A stretch of DNA of 64,000 nucleotides from contig NZ_BAAAHE010000044.1 in the NCBI RefSeq assembly GCF_039525035.1, positions 46,818 through 110,817 of the forward strand. The letters run 5' to 3'. The notes beneath the pieces are model-generated. The model had not been told where the DNA came from, did no database searches, and was given only the letters and a program-made list of their open reading frames with translations. Made by a program: the position numbers and the translations under genes. How positions within the stretch are numbered: position 1 is the first letter of the stretch; every line of letters begins with the position of its first letter. This DNA is from Sporichthya brevicatena (lineage in GTDB: Bacteria; Actinomycetota; Actinomycetes; Sporichthyales; Sporichthyaceae). Of the stretch, positions 1 to 8,935 are shown one piece after another.

Positions 1-66
1 GCCTCCAGCGTGGTTCCGTTCCGCGACGGTCTCCACCGGGAATCAGCCGAACGGGTGAGGCGCCGC

Positions 67-1923
67 TCAGAGCCGGGTCAGGGTCCCCTGCGCCCCGATC
101 CGGAACCGGCGCGCGGTCCCGTCGACGGTGACGGTCAGGACCTTCGCACCCTTGCCGACGTTGCGGACCGCGGTCCGCACGACCGCGGTCGAGGACGTCG
201 GGACGAAGACCGTGAGCATCCGCGCCGCGGTGGCCCGGCGGGTCATCGTGACGACCGGAGCCGGACGCCGCGTCAGTTCGTGGTCGGAGACCCAACCCTG
301 GCGGGGGGAGGTCCGCCCGGTCACGACGGCGGTCCTCGGGCGGGCGCCGCCCAGGGCGACGGGGATCATCCAGAGCCGCGCGTCGGCGCCGCCCTTCGGC
401 GTGGCGACCGCGACGCCCTTCGCCTTGCGGGTCACGGTCATGTCGGCACCGAGGTGCCAGAGCTGACGGAACGTCCGCTTCTTGCCGCGGGCGGCGGTCC
501 GGTCGTACACCAGGGCGATGTCGGGCCCCTGCGCGACGAGCACGTTGCGCGTGCGGGGGAAGCCGTACGAACGGTCCGTCAGACCGAAGGTCTGCCAGTT
601 GCCGCGTACGACCTTGCGCGTGAGCTTCGTGGTGACGTCGCGCTGCTTCACCCCGACGACCTCGAGCACGTTGTGCGCAGCCGCGGACTGCAGGAAGGCC
701 CGCTGTGCGTCGGCCTTGTAGCCGGTGTGGCCGGAGTCGACGAGCATCGGGATGCCGCGGGCGAAGTAGGTGAAGGCGGTGTGGTCGACGTGCCCGTGCA
801 CCTGGCGCGGCGCCCCGAACCGCAGGCTGTAGAAGCTCTCCTGCTCGAACGGTCGCCGCTCGCCCCAGCCGCTGTGCCCGAACACGTAGCCGCGCTGGTA
901 CACCCACACGCGCTTGGTCGGCCGCGGCCCGGACTGCCCGCGGGACACCGCGTACTCGAGCGTCGTGCCGGCGGCGCTCTCCGCCGGGTCGGCGTAGGTG
1001 TCCCCGAGCTGCACCAGCGTCCCGTCCGGCTGCGTCGCCGCCGTCAGGAACTCGGGCAGCTTGGCCACCCGCTTCCGCAGGACGGCGGGGACCGGGTCCC
1101 CGCCGTCCTTCAGCAGCCGGATCGCCTCGTTCCAGAGCTGGTGCTGGTAGTCGGCGTAGCCGACGGACTGCTCGTTGGTGGCGCCCTGCGCGTCGAGGAC
1201 CGGGCCGAGCGGCTGGTCGGCCGAGAACGAGCGGACCAGCCGCGCGCGACCTTCGCGACGGAACGCGCTGTCCTTCGTCCGGCAGCCGATGCGGTAGAGG
1301 GTGATCGCCTCCATGGTCCCGTGGTTCCAGGCCCCGGCCCACCGGCCGTGAAGGAAGCGTCCGTGCTCGGTGATCGCGCGGTCCAGCCACGCCGTGCCAC
1401 CCAGGGCGTCCCGGGCGCAGAGCAGGAACGAGGCGCGCAGCGAGACGGCGGTCCCGGCGTCCCAGGTGAACCGGAGCGGCTTCTTACCGGTGCGCGGGTT
1501 GTCGCGCAGGAAGTCCCGGACCACGTTCTCCACGAACGCGCGGTAGCGGGCGCGGGTGACCGCGTCGACGGTCGGGTCCGCGACCCCGAGGATCAGCGGC
1601 CGCAACCAGCGCAGCGTCCGGTACCGGACCTCCCAGGACGGGTGCCGGTACGGGTTGATCGCCCAGTTGAGGTTGCCGTCGGTGGGGATCCGCACAGCGG
1701 GGTACGGCCCGATCGAGACGCTGCCCGCCACCAGCCGGTCGGCGGCGGCGCGGTTGAACGAGTCGCCTTTCTCGCAGCCCATGACGTCGTCCTCGACCGC
1801 GGCGACCCGGACCGGGTCGTCCTCGGCCTGCGCGGGTGCCCCCACGGCGATCCCACTCAGCAGCGCGGCCGTCACGGCAGCGGCCACCACCGCCACGGCT
1901 GTGCGCTTGACGAGCACGGACAT
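67..1923 (-). CDS. Secreted heparinase II/III-family polysaccharide lyase or hydrolase
   Basis: About 618 residues. The start is placed at the ATG giving MSVLVKRTAV, ten codons inside the longest frame, because it begins a clear Sec signal peptide: KR, then a long Ala/Val/Leu core, then a cut near APAQA-EDD at about residue 32. The mature protein has an alpha-toroid-like N-terminal half with many Trp and Arg. The C-terminal half carries the heparinase II/III hallmark HGHVDHTAFTYFARG followed by PMLVDSGHTGY. The family cleaves acidic polysaccharides; the substrate cannot be told from sequence. The gene is the last one in the leftward run, about 200 bases after the LURP-like gene, and is probably transcribed separately. 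No lipobox or anchor is visible, so the product is probably exported. Confidence 0.8.
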   Translation of the reverse strand: MSVLVKRTAVAVVAAAVTAALLSGIAVGAPAQAEDDPVRVAAVEDDVMGCEKGDSFNRAAADRLVAGSVSIGPYPAVRIPTDGNLNWAINPYRHPSWEVRYRTLRWLRPLILGVADPTVDAVTRARYRAFVENVVRDFLRDNPRTGKKPLRFTWDAGTAVSLRASFLLCARDALGGTAWLDRAITEHGRFLHGRWAGAWNHGTMEAITLYRIGCRTKDSAFRREGRARLVRSFSADQPLGPVLDAQGATNEQSVGYADYQHQLWNEAIRLLKDGGDPVPAVLRKRVAKLPEFLTAATQPDGTLVQLGDTYADPAESAAGTTLEYAVSRGQSGPRPTKRVWVYQRGYVFGHSGWGERRPFEQESFYSLRFGAPRQVHGHVDHTAFTYFARGIPMLVDSGHTGYKADAQRAFLQSAAAHNVLEVVGVKQRDVTTKLTRKVVRGNWQTFGLTDRSYGFPRTRNVLVAQGPDIALVYDRTAARGKKRTFRQLWHLGADMTVTRKAKGVAVATPKGGADARLWMIPVALGGARPRTAVVTGRTSPRQGWVSDHELTRRPAPVVTMTRRATAARMLTVFVPTSSTAVVRTAVRNVGKGAKVLTVTVDGTARRFRIGAQGTLTRL

Positions 1924-2084
1924 CCCCCGGATCGCGCCCGGGCGTCCTTCCACCCCGCGCCTGTTGTCGGCGCGGGTTTGGACGCACGAGCGGGGTCCCG
2001 TGTTCCGGCGCGACGTCCCGCCGGACGAACTGTGGCCGGGCGGAGGACCACCGGGATCGGCCGAACGGATCAGCGCTGGTAAGA

Positions 2085-2135
2085 ACTCAGCGCCGTTGCC
2101 GACTCAGCGCTGCTGCCGACTCAGCGCTGCTGCAA
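2085..2135. repeat. Three 17-bp tandem units covering a gene's stop codon
   Basis: Three consecutive 17-base units begin at 2085, 2102 and 2119, each starting actcagcgc. The third unit contains the last codons and the TGA of the LURP-like gene, so its 3' end (CAGCAGCGC-TGA on the minus strand) is repeated twice downstream with few changes. This looks like local slippage duplication. A translation-termination back-up role is possible but unsupported. Confidence 0.7.
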
Positions 2136-2708
2136 CGCGTCGAGGGCGACACCCATCGCGATCGCGAGCCGGCGGTCGAGGCCGGGGACGTGGATCAGGA
2201 CCAGATACCGGTCCCGGAGGGTGCGCTGGCGCTCGACGGTGAGGATCGGCTGCCCGTTCGCGTCGAAGTCGAAGTGGAACGGCAGCGGGATCAGGTCCTG
2301 CGCGCGGCGCAGGAGGGCGATCGGCATGCTGCGCTCCTGGCCGATCACGTCGGGCTGGCCGGGCTGCGAGAGCCGCCAGGTCGAGCGCAGGAGGGACTTC
2401 ATCCCCTCCTTCTTGAACGTCCCGATCGGCGTCCCGTCCGCAGCGGTGACGTCGTAGGTCGCACCGAGGTCGACGACCGAACGGGCTTTGAAGCGGAACA
2501 GCGAGGTCTGTCCGTCGGGCAGCCGGAAGTCGACCTGCTCCTTGAACGCGAGCCGCTTCTGCTCGACGAAGCAGACCGGCTCCCCCGGGCTGAGCCCGTC
2601 GGACGCCGGCAACGAGACGTCGTAGCGGTTCACCAGCGCGGTGAAGCGCTGGGCGATGACGAAGCGCTCGGCAGCGGCGACGCGGTTGGGGTCCACGGGC
2701 GGGGTCAC
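2121..2708 (-). CDS. LURP-one-related / Tubby C-terminal-like protein
   Basis: 195 residues starting at GTG, seven bases after the DUF2469 stop. The chain alternates short beta-strand segments (PVCFVEQKR, FKEQVDFRLP, SLFRFKARSVVDLG, TYDVTAADG, TFKKEGMKSLL, STWRLS) and ends in a hydrophobic helix (RLAIAMGVALDAL). This is the pattern of the LURP-one/Tubby-C beta-barrel with its central helix, which in other proteins binds membranes or phospholipids. No catalytic motif is visible. Its biochemical role is unknown. It is the last gene of the signal peptidase-rnhB-DUF2469 run. Confidence 0.6.
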   Translation of the reverse strand: MTPPVDPNRVAAAERFVIAQRFTALVNRYDVSLPASDGLSPGEPVCFVEQKRLAFKEQVDFRLPDGQTSLFRFKARSVVDLGATYDVTAADGTPIGTFKKEGMKSLLRSTWRLSQPGQPDVIGQERSMPIALLRRAQDLIPLPFHFDFDANGQPILTVERQRTLRDRYLVLIHVPGLDRRLAIAMGVALDALQQR

Positions 2709-2715
2709 GGACGCG

Positions 2716-3024
2716 CTAGTCCTTCGGCAGTTCGAGCTCGGCCTTGGCGAGCTCCTCCACGTTGACGTCCTTGAAGGTGACCACCTTGACGTTCTTCACG
2801 AACCGGGCCGGGCGGTACATGTCCCAGACCCACGCGTCGGTCATCGACACCTCGAAGTAGGTCTCCCCGGCATCCGCGCGGACCTGCAGGTCGACGTGGT
2901 TGGTCAGGTAGAACCGGCGCTCGGTCTCGACGACGTAGGCGAAGAGCCCGACGACGTCGCGGTACTCCTTGTAGAGCTGGAGTTCCATCTCGGTCTCGTA
3001 CTTCTCGAGATCCTCAGCGCTCAT
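2716..3024 (-). CDS. DUF2469-family protein
   Basis: 102 residues, acidic, starting MSAEDLEKYETEMELQLYKEYRDVVGLF, which I recognise as the conserved N-terminus of the actinobacterial DUF2469 family. The ATG overlaps the rnhB stop as ATGA, so translation is probably coupled. The family usually sits beside rnhB in this phylum; its function is unknown. The high density of aromatic and acidic residues (YFEVSMTDAWVWDMYRPARF) suggests a compact soluble domain. No membrane segment or metal motif is seen. Confidence 0.85.
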   Translation of the reverse strand: MSAEDLEKYETEMELQLYKEYRDVVGLFAYVVETERRFYLTNHVDLQVRADAGETYFEVSMTDAWVWDMYRPARFVKNVKVVTFKDVNVEELAKAELELPKD

Positions 3025-3737
3025 CGGTACTCCCCCTCCCCCATCTCCTCGGCGATCAGCGCATTGTCGTCGACGGCCCCGGCGCTCACCCGCAGGCCCG
3101 CCGCGGTCCGGACGTTCACGTACGAGAAGCGGTGGTGCGCGCAGGGGCCGTGGGCCGCGAGCGCCGCGTTGTGCTCGGCCGTGCAGTAGCCCTTGTGCTC
3201 GTCGAACCCGTACTGCGGGTACTGCTCGTGCAGCTCCGCCATCATCCGGTCGCGCGTCACCTTCGCGACCACGGACGCCGCGGCGATGCACGCCGCGACC
3301 CGGTCGCCCTTCCAGACCGCGAGACCGGGCACGCCGAGCCCGGCGACGGGGAACCCGTCGGTGAGCACGTAGCCGGCCGGCAGCGTCAGCTTGGCGAGGG
3401 CACGGCGCAGCGCCGCGACGTTGGACCGGTGCAGCCCGACGCGGTCGATCTCGTCCGGCGTAATGACGACGACGCTCACCGCGGCCGCCCGCCGCAGGAC
3501 CTGGTCGTAGACCTTCTCGCGCGTCGCCGGCCGCAGCAGCTTCGAGTCGGCCAGGCCCGGCACCTCGCCGCGCTTGCCCTCGGGCAGGATCACGGCCGCC
3601 GCGACCAGCGGGCCCGCGCAGGCACCCCGGCCGGCCTCGTCGGCACCGGCGACCGGCGCGAGGCCGCACCGGGCCAGCGCGCGTTCGTAGCCGTAGAGCC
3701 CGGAGTCCCTCCGGACCGCGGTTCCTCGCGGGAGCAC
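3021..3737 (-). CDS. rnhB: Ribonuclease HII
   Basis: Cuts RNA of RNA-DNA hybrids, including single ribonucleotides, in the cytoplasm. About 238 residues from a GTG two bases after the stop of the upstream signal peptidase gene; no ATG fits better. Motif I GADEAGRGACAGPL holds the catalytic Asp-Glu (D33, E34). Further acidic ligands are D127 (LTDGFPVAG) and D163 (KVTRDRMM). HKGYCTAEHNAAL is the conserved substrate-binding helix. It is coupled downstream to DUF2469. The position after a signal peptidase cluster and before DUF2469 matches Streptomyces. Confidence 0.95.
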   Translation of the reverse strand: MLPRGTAVRRDSGLYGYERALARCGLAPVAGADEAGRGACAGPLVAAAVILPEGKRGEVPGLADSKLLRPATREKVYDQVLRRAAAVSVVVITPDEIDRVGLHRSNVAALRRALAKLTLPAGYVLTDGFPVAGLGVPGLAVWKGDRVAACIAAASVVAKVTRDRMMAELHEQYPQYGFDEHKGYCTAEHNAALAAHGPCAHHRFSYVNVRTAAGLRVSAGAVDDNALIAEEMGEGEYR

Positions 3738-3739
3738 GA

Positions 3740-4981
3740 TCAGCTCCCGCCCCGGCTTCCGTCCGCCACCTCCGGCACGGACGCCACCGGCACGAGCACC
3801 GCCGGGCGGCGGCGCCGGGCCAGCGCCAGCGGGCCGAGCACCGCGAGGCCGACGGCCGAGGTGGCGAGGCCGGCGTCGTCGATCTCGGGTCGCTTGAACG
3901 TCGCGGGAACGGTCAGCACGTCCCACCGGGAGATCGGCCAGACCAGGACGAAGGCGCGACCGACGACGTTCTCGCTCGGGATCGTGCCGTTGCCGGGGCC
4001 GTCCATGTGCGAGCGCGAATCGGCGGAGTCCGAGCGGTGGTCGCCCATCACCCACAGGCGGTTCGGCGGCACCGTCACCGAGAACTCCCGGTCCGACGGC
4101 CGGTCGCCCGGATACAGGTACGGCTCGTCGAGCGGCACGCCGTTGACGGTGACCCGGCCCTCGGAGTCGCAGCAGGCGACCTTGTCGCCCGGGACGCCGA
4201 TGACGCGCTTGATGAGGTCCTTCTCGCTCTGCGAGGGCAGGAGCCCGACGAACGAGAACACGTCCTTGAGCCCGCGCACGATCGGGTTGCCCGTGGTGTC
4301 GTCCTGGTCCGAGTCCAGCCAGCCACCCGGGTCCTTGAAGACGACGACCTGGCCGCGCTTCACGTCCCCGCCGAAGCGGTCGGCGAACTTGTTCACCAGG
4401 ACGCGGTCGCCGGTGAGCAGCGTGTTCTCCATCGACTCCGACGGGATGAAGAACGCCTGCACCAGGAACGTCTTCACCAGCAGCGCGATGCCGAGCGCGA
4501 CGGCGACGAGGATCGGGATCTCCCGCAGCCACGCGGACGCGCTGCCCACCTCGGGGCCGTGCTCGACCGGCTCCGGCAGGGGCTCCTCCGGGGTGCGGCG
4601 CACCGTCCGGCGTTGCGTGGGCCGACGCGGCATGTCGTCGCCCGGCTGCGGCGCCGGGAGAGGCGGCGGCGGCACCGCGTAGCGCGAGGCCGGCGGCGGG
4701 TCCGGCGGCGCCGTGTACTCCGGCGGCGAGTACTGCGCGGGCGGTGCGACCGGGGGCGGTGCGGCCGGGGGCGTCATCGGAGCCGGGACCACCGGCGGCA
4801 GGGCCGTCGGGGGAACGTTCGGCGGGGGCAGGTTCGGCACCGGCGGGATCGGGACGTACTCGGTGTTCGGGTCACCGGCTCCGAAGATGCTGGGCGCGGG
4901 CGTACCGCGCTCCGGCCCCGGAGTGGTGGGGTCGGTGCCAGGGTTCGGGTGCTCGCCCCCGTCAGGCGGCGTCGACGTCAT
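3740..4981 (-). CDS. Type I signal peptidase, paralogue 1 (long proline-rich N-terminus)
   Basis: 413 residues, long for the family. Residues 1-150 are a disordered cytoplasmic tail very rich in Pro. A transmembrane segment lies at about 156-176. The catalytic domain follows with Ser183 in the SESMENTL box, Lys258 in DLIKRVIGVPGD and the VMGDHRSDSADSR box. A second hydrophobic segment near the C-terminus (GLATSAVGLAVLGPLALA, then RRRR) suggests a two-pass protein with the active site outside. It would remove signal peptides from secreted preproteins. The start overlaps the end of the second paralogue by 20 bases. Paralogues 1 and 2 are the most alike; paralogue 3 differs. Confidence 0.93.
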   Translation of the reverse strand: MTSTPPDGGEHPNPGTDPTTPGPERGTPAPSIFGAGDPNTEYVPIPPVPNLPPPNVPPTALPPVVPAPMTPPAAPPPVAPPAQYSPPEYTAPPDPPPASRYAVPPPPLPAPQPGDDMPRRPTQRRTVRRTPEEPLPEPVEHGPEVGSASAWLREIPILVAVALGIALLVKTFLVQAFFIPSESMENTLLTGDRVLVNKFADRFGGDVKRGQVVVFKDPGGWLDSDQDDTTGNPIVRGLKDVFSFVGLLPSQSEKDLIKRVIGVPGDKVACCDSEGRVTVNGVPLDEPYLYPGDRPSDREFSVTVPPNRLWVMGDHRSDSADSRSHMDGPGNGTIPSENVVGRAFVLVWPISRWDVLTVPATFKRPEIDDAGLATSAVGLAVLGPLALARRRRPAVLVPVASVPEVADGSRGGS

Positions 4982-5984
4982 GGATCAATCGCCCCACCCG
5001 GCGCCGGCGGACGAACGCCAGCGGGACCAGCGTGACGAGCCCGAGCGAGGAGACCGCCACCGCGGCGTCGTCGAGCTCCTTGCGCTTGAACGTGTCCGGC
5101 ACCCCGAGGGTCGACCAGCGGTCGAGCGGCCAGACCAGGACGAACGCGCGGCCGACCACGTTGTCCGCGGGGATCGTGCCGTTGCCCGGGTCGGACATGT
5201 GGACGCGCGAGTCGGCGGACAGCGAGCGGTGGTCGCCCATCACCCAGAGCCGGTTCGGCGGGACCGTCACGCTGAACTGACGGTCCGACGGTTTGTCGCC
5301 CGGATAGACGTACGGTTCGTCGATCGGGATGCCGTTGACGGTGATCTTTCCGTTCGTGCAACAGGCGACCTTGTCGCCGGGCACGCCGATCACCCGTTTG
5401 ATCAGGTCCTTCTCGCTGCTGGAGGGCAGCAGGCCGACGAAGACGAAGACGTCCTTGATGCCCTTGACGATCGGGTTGCCGCCCTCGTCGTCCGCGCCGG
5501 CGGGCAGCCAGCCGCCCGGGTCGCGGAACACGACGACCTCGCCCCGCTTCACGTCGCCGAAGTGCGACGCGAACTTGTTCACGAGGACCCGGTCCCCCTG
5601 CAGCAGCGTGTTCTCCATCGAGTCCGACGGGATGAAGAACGCCTGGACGAGGAACGTCTTGATGAGCAGGGCGAGCGCCAGCGCCACGAAGACCAGGATC
5701 GGCAGCTCGCGCATCAGGCTGGAGGACTGCCCGACGCGGCGGCCGGCGGTCGGCTCCGTGCCGTCGTCGGCGGCGTCCCCGGCGCGGCGCGCGACCCGGC
5801 TCGGCGGCGGCGGGAGCGCGTCGGCGTCGTTCGCCGCAGCGCCGTCGACCCCCTCGGCCGTACCGTCGGTCGGCGCGGCGCTCGTGGGCTCCACGCCCTC
5901 GACCGGCTCGTTCCCGCCCGGACGGCCGGTCGGGTCGCCGGGCCTGCCCGGATCGACCGGCTCAGTCACCGGCGGCCCCTCCAT
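4962..5984 (-). CDS. Type I signal peptidase, paralogue 2
   Basis: 340 residues: an acidic, Pro/Gly-rich N-terminal tail (1-88), a transmembrane segment at about 92-112, catalytic Ser122 in SDSMENTLLQG, Lys196 in EKDLIKRVIGVPGD and the box VMGDHRSLSADSR. A C-terminal hydrophobic stretch (AVAVSSLGLVTLVPLAFV followed by RRRR) predicts a second membrane pass, as in paralogue 1. Overlaps of 20-23 bases with both neighbours make a tightly coupled three-gene unit. The duplicated enzymes probably share the preprotein load with some specialisation, as reported for the four adjacent sip genes of Streptomyces. Confidence 0.93.
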   Translation of the reverse strand: MEGPPVTEPVDPGRPGDPTGRPGGNEPVEGVEPTSAAPTDGTAEGVDGAAANDADALPPPPSRVARRAGDAADDGTEPTAGRRVGQSSSLMRELPILVFVALALALLIKTFLVQAFFIPSDSMENTLLQGDRVLVNKFASHFGDVKRGEVVVFRDPGGWLPAGADDEGGNPIVKGIKDVFVFVGLLPSSSEKDLIKRVIGVPGDKVACCTNGKITVNGIPIDEPYVYPGDKPSDRQFSVTVPPNRLWVMGDHRSLSADSRVHMSDPGNGTIPADNVVGRAFVLVWPLDRWSTLGVPDTFKRKELDDAAVAVSSLGLVTLVPLAFVRRRRVGRLIHDVDAA

Positions 5985-6834
5985 TCGTCAGCCTTTCGAA
6001 GCTCTCGGGGATGGGTAACCACCCCGCCCGGCCGAGAGGCCAGACGATCGCCACGGCGCGTCCCACGATCTTGTCGATGGGAACAGTACCGCCGCCGGGG
6101 TCCGCAAGGTGGGCACGTGAGTCAGCGGAGCGGCTCCGATGGTCACCCATCACCCAGACGCGCCCGGGAGGAACCAGGACATCGAACTTGTCCCGGGACG
6201 GAAGGTCCATCGGGAACAGGTAGGGCTCGTCGAGCGAAATGCCGTTGATCGTGAGCCGGCCCTGCGGGTCGCAGCAGGCGACGCGGTCCCCCGGAAGGCC
6301 GATCACTCGCTTGACGTAGTCGTCCTGGCCGTTGTTCAGGCCCAGCGCGCCGAGGACGCGGCCGACGAGGCCCGGTTCGTCGCGGGCGGGGACGAAGCTG
6401 CCCGCGCCGTCGAACACGATCACCTGGCCGCGCTGCACCGACCCGACGTCGTAGGACAGCTTGTTGACCAGGACCCGGTCGCCGACGTGCAGCGTGGGCT
6501 CCATCGACACCGACGGGATCGAGAAGGCCTGGAACAGGAAGCCCCGGACCGTCGTCATCAGCACCAGCAGGCCGACCACGACCGCGGCCTGGACACGGCG
6601 GAGGTGCCGCCGGCGGGCCGCCCGCAGCTCGGCGCGCCCGAGCGCGGACTCCGCCTCGGGCACCCGGGCTCGCCGGGACGACCGTCCCGAGGCCGGAGCA
6701 CGGCGCGGCGGAGCGGCCCGGCGGTGCGAGGTGGGACGGCGGCGGACCGCGGTCAGCGTCGCGTCCACGTCGGAGTCCACAGCTGCGTCCACGTCAGCGT
6801 CCGCCGGTCGGACGTCGTCGCGGTCGGTGTCCAT
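5962..6834 (-). CDS. Type I signal peptidase, paralogue 3
   Basis: 290 residues from the ATG of MDTDRDDVRP. The tail is first Asp-rich (1-27), then strongly basic (31-80, many RR pairs). One transmembrane segment lies at about 82-100, then catalytic Ser110 (SVSMEPTLHVGDR), Lys175 (DDYVKRVIGLPGD) and the box VMGDHRSRSADSR. Unlike its two neighbours it ends in FERLTNGGAAGD with no C-terminal membrane segment, and it has MEPTL where they have MENTL. It is first of the three in transcription order, after rplS and a terminator-like hairpin. Confidence 0.92.
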   Translation of the reverse strand: MDTDRDDVRPADADVDAAVDSDVDATLTAVRRRPTSHRRAAPPRRAPASGRSSRRARVPEAESALGRAELRAARRRHLRRVQAAVVVGLLVLMTTVRGFLFQAFSIPSVSMEPTLHVGDRVLVNKLSYDVGSVQRGQVIVFDGAGSFVPARDEPGLVGRVLGALGLNNGQDDYVKRVIGLPGDRVACCDPQGRLTINGISLDEPYLFPMDLPSRDKFDVLVPPGRVWVMGDHRSRSADSRAHLADPGGGTVPIDKIVGRAVAIVWPLGRAGWLPIPESFERLTNGGAAGD

Positions 6835-6863
6835 GTCCGGTCGAGGGTATCCGCGCGACCTTG

Positions 6864-6899
6864 GCACCCCGGCCGATCCGACGCCGATCGGCCGGTGGT
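6864..6899 (-). terminator. Hairpin between rplS and the signal peptidase cluster
   Basis: Arms at 6869-6878 and 6886-6895 (ccggccgatc / gatcggccgg) are perfectly complementary with a 7-base loop, and pairing extends outward with one bulge. It lies just after the rplS stop in the minus direction. There is no long U-run. Two 14-base direct repeats (ccggagctgcgggg at 6901 and 6915) sit between it and the rplS stop. Confidence 0.55.
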
Positions 6900-6933
6900 G
6901 CCGGAGCTGCGGGGCCGGAGCTGCGGGGCCGGA

Positions 6934-7293
6934 CTACTTGGCCGGAACGGCGTCGCGCTTCTCCTTGATCTTCGCGGCCTTGCCACGCAGATCGCGGAGG
7001 TAGTACAGCTTCGCGCGCCGGACGTCACCGCGGGTGACGACCTCGATCTTGTCGATCGACGGGGTGTTGACCGGGAACGTGCGCTCGACACCGACGCCGA
7101 AGCTGACCTTGCGGACGGTGAAGGTCTCGCGCAGGCCACTGCCCTGGCGGCGGATCACGACGCCCTGGAACACCTGGATGCGGGACCGGTTGCCCTCGAC
7201 GACCCGGACGGACACCTTCAGGGTGTCACCGGGACGGAAGTCGGGGATGTCGGAGCGCAGGTAGGCGGCATCAACGGCATCGAGCGTGTGCAT
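6934..7293 (-). CDS. rplS: 50S ribosomal protein L19
   Basis: 119 residues, the usual length. Recognisable L19 blocks are [51 protein letters not shown] and the C-terminal [20 protein letters not shown]19 sits at the interface of the large and small subunits. It is the last gene of the rpsP-khpA-rimM-trmD-rplS run, 66 bases after trmD, a classic bacterial order. A hairpin follows before the signal peptidase genes. Confidence 0.97.
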   Translation of the reverse strand: MHTLDAVDAAYLRSDIPDFRPGDTLKVSVRVVEGNRSRIQVFQGVVIRRQGSGLRETFTVRKVSFGVGVERTFPVNTPSIDKIEVVTRGDVRRAKLYYLRDLRGKAAKIKEKRDAVPAK

Positions 7294-7359
7294 GATCGGT
7301 CGCTTCCTTCGGCCAGCAGGCGTACAGATCGCCCGCGGCGGGGCGTGAAAATCCAGCGG

Positions 7360-8172
7360 TCAGTCTGACACACCCGGGGGCGTCGGACGAAACCGGCCGT
7401 CCTCCCCCGGTTCCCAGCCCGTCTCCGCGAGCGTGGCGAGGTCGGTGCGGTCGAGGGTGGCCGGGTCCAGCGCCCGGATCAGATCGGGCCGGACCGCGGC
7501 CGTCCGGCGCAACGCCTGGTCGCGGCGCCACCGCGCGATGCGCCCGTGGTCGCCCGAGCGCAGGATCTCCGGGACGTCCAGGCCGCGCCACGCCGGCGGC
7601 TTGGTGAACACGGGGTACTCCAGCAGCCCGCCCGTGTGGGACTCCTCGGTCAGCGACGCCGGATTGCCCAGCACGCCGGGCAGGAGCCGGGCCACCGCCT
7701 CCACGATCACCAGGACGGCGACCTCACCGCCCGCGAGGACGTAGTCCCCGAGCGAGACCTCGTCGACGGCGTCGATCTCGGCCCGGGCCGCCGCGTGCGC
7801 CGCCACGCGGGCGTCGATGCCCTCGTACCGGCCGCAGGCGAACACCAGCCACGGCAGGGCGGCGTAGGACTCGGCCAACTCCTGCGTGAACGGCCGGCCC
7901 CCCGGGGTCGGGACCACCAGCCGCGCCCGGGCGCCGGGCGGGCCGCCCGCCAGCACCGCGTCGAGGGCCTCCCCCCACGGCTCGGGCTTCATCACCATGC
8001 CGGCGCCGCCGCCGTACGGCGTGTCGTCGACGGTGCGGTGCACGTCGTGCGTCCAGTCCCGCAGGTCGTGGGCGACGACGTCGAGCAGGCCGCTCGTGCG
8101 CGCCCGCCCGACGATCGAGAGGTCCAGCGGGGCCAGGTACTCGGGGAAGATCCCGATCACGTCGACGCGCAT
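7360..8172 (-). CDS. trmD: tRNA (guanine37-N1)-methyltransferase
   Basis: 270 residues from ATG. It methylates G37 next to the anticodon using S-adenosylmethionine and prevents +1 frameshifting. The trefoil-knot cofactor loop shows as [14 protein letters not shown] and [16 protein letters not shown]; the N-terminus [13 protein letters not shown] and the segment [17 protein letters not shown] are typical. The ATG overlaps the rimM stop by one base (TGATG), so the two are probably translationally coupled. The C-terminal region is normal apart from a short Pro-rich end. Confidence 0.97.
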   Translation of the reverse strand: MRVDVIGIFPEYLAPLDLSIVGRARTSGLLDVVAHDLRDWTHDVHRTVDDTPYGGGAGMVMKPEPWGEALDAVLAGGPPGARARLVVPTPGGRPFTQELAESYAALPWLVFACGRYEGIDARVAAHAAARAEIDAVDEVSLGDYVLAGGEVAVLVIVEAVARLLPGVLGNPASLTEESHTGGLLEYPVFTKPPAWRGLDVPEILRSGDHGRIARWRRDQALRRTAAVRPDLIRALDPATLDRTDLATLAETGWEPGEDGRFRPTPPGVSD

Positions 8173-8693
8173 CAGCCCTCCGGCGCGTCGGCGAACAGCC
8201 CGGGGGGCGGGGTCACGCGGACGCGCTTCGCCGCGAGATCGACCTCGGGGACGATCTCGTGGACGAACGGGACCAGCACCTCGCGGCCGTCCGGGGTGCG
8301 GACGGCCAGGAGCTCCTGCGACGGCAGGTGGAGCACGTCGGTGACGGTGCCCAGGTCGGTCCCGGCAGCGTCGACGACACCCAGCCCGACGAGCTGGTGG
8401 TCGTAGAAGTCCTCGGGGTCCTCGGGCGTCTCGTCGTCCGGGATCTCCACGACGAGCCGGACGTTCCGCAGCGCCTCGGCCGCGGTGCGGTCCGCAACGC
8501 CGGCGAAGGTGAGCAGCAGGCGACCACTGTGCCAGCGGGCGCCGGTGATCTCGAGCGGACCCGCGGACTCCGGGTCGGTCAACAGCGAACTCCCCGGTGC
8601 GAAACGCAGTTCCGGGGAGTCGGTGCGGACCTCGACGGTGAGCTCACCGCGCACGCCGTGCGGGCGCCCGATGCGCCCGACGACGAGCTGCAT
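8172..8693 (-). CDS. rimM: Ribosome maturation factor RimM
   Basis: 173 residues. The N-terminal RimM domain begins [20 protein letters not shown]; the C-terminal PRC-barrel starts around [16 protein letters not shown] and contains [25 protein letters not shown]. RimM helps 16S rRNA processing and head assembly of the 30S subunit by binding protein S19. It lies three bases after khpA and overlaps trmD by one base. Confidence 0.96.
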   Translation of the reverse strand: MQLVVGRIGRPHGVRGELTVEVRTDSPELRFAPGSSLLTDPESAGPLEITGARWHSGRLLLTFAGVADRTAAEALRNVRLVVEIPDDETPEDPEDFYDHQLVGLGVVDAAGTDLGTVTDVLHLPSQELLAVRTPDGREVLVPFVHEIVPEVDLAAKRVRVTPPPGLFADAPEG

Positions 8694-8696
8694 CGC

Positions 8697-8933
8697 TTAC
8701 CGACCGCGCTGATCGACCAGATCGACGCGGATGTTGCGGCCGCCGAGGGCGGAGATGACGGTGCGCAGCGCGGTCGCGGTGCGACCGGAGCGGCCGATCA
8801 CCTTGCCGAGGTCGTCGGGGTGGACCCGGACCTCGAGGACCTTGCCGTTGCGCTGGTTGCGCTCGCGGACGCGGACGTCGTCGGGGTGCTCGACGATGCC
8901 GCGCACGAGGTGGTCGAGGGCGTCCTCGAGCAC
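8697..8933 (-). CDS. khpA: KH-domain RNA-binding protein KhpA
   Basis: 78 residues forming one KH domain with the GXXG RNA-binding loop in DLGKVIGRSGRTATALR. The N-terminus MLEDALDHLVRGIVEHPDDV is the standard KhpA start. Relatives form dimers, or pair with the Jag/KhpB protein, and bind many RNAs. It sits two bases after rpsP and three before rimM, the usual place in Gram-positive bacteria. Confidence 0.93.
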   Translation of the reverse strand: MLEDALDHLVRGIVEHPDDVRVRERNQRNGKVLEVRVHPDDLGKVIGRSGRTATALRTVISALGGRNIRVDLVDQRGR

Positions 8934-8935
8934 CG

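Noticed and set aside
7271..7591. Minus-strand 106-codon frame over the trmD-rplS junction
   Set aside because: Overlaps the trmD C-terminus in another frame with Arg/Pro/Gly-only composition.
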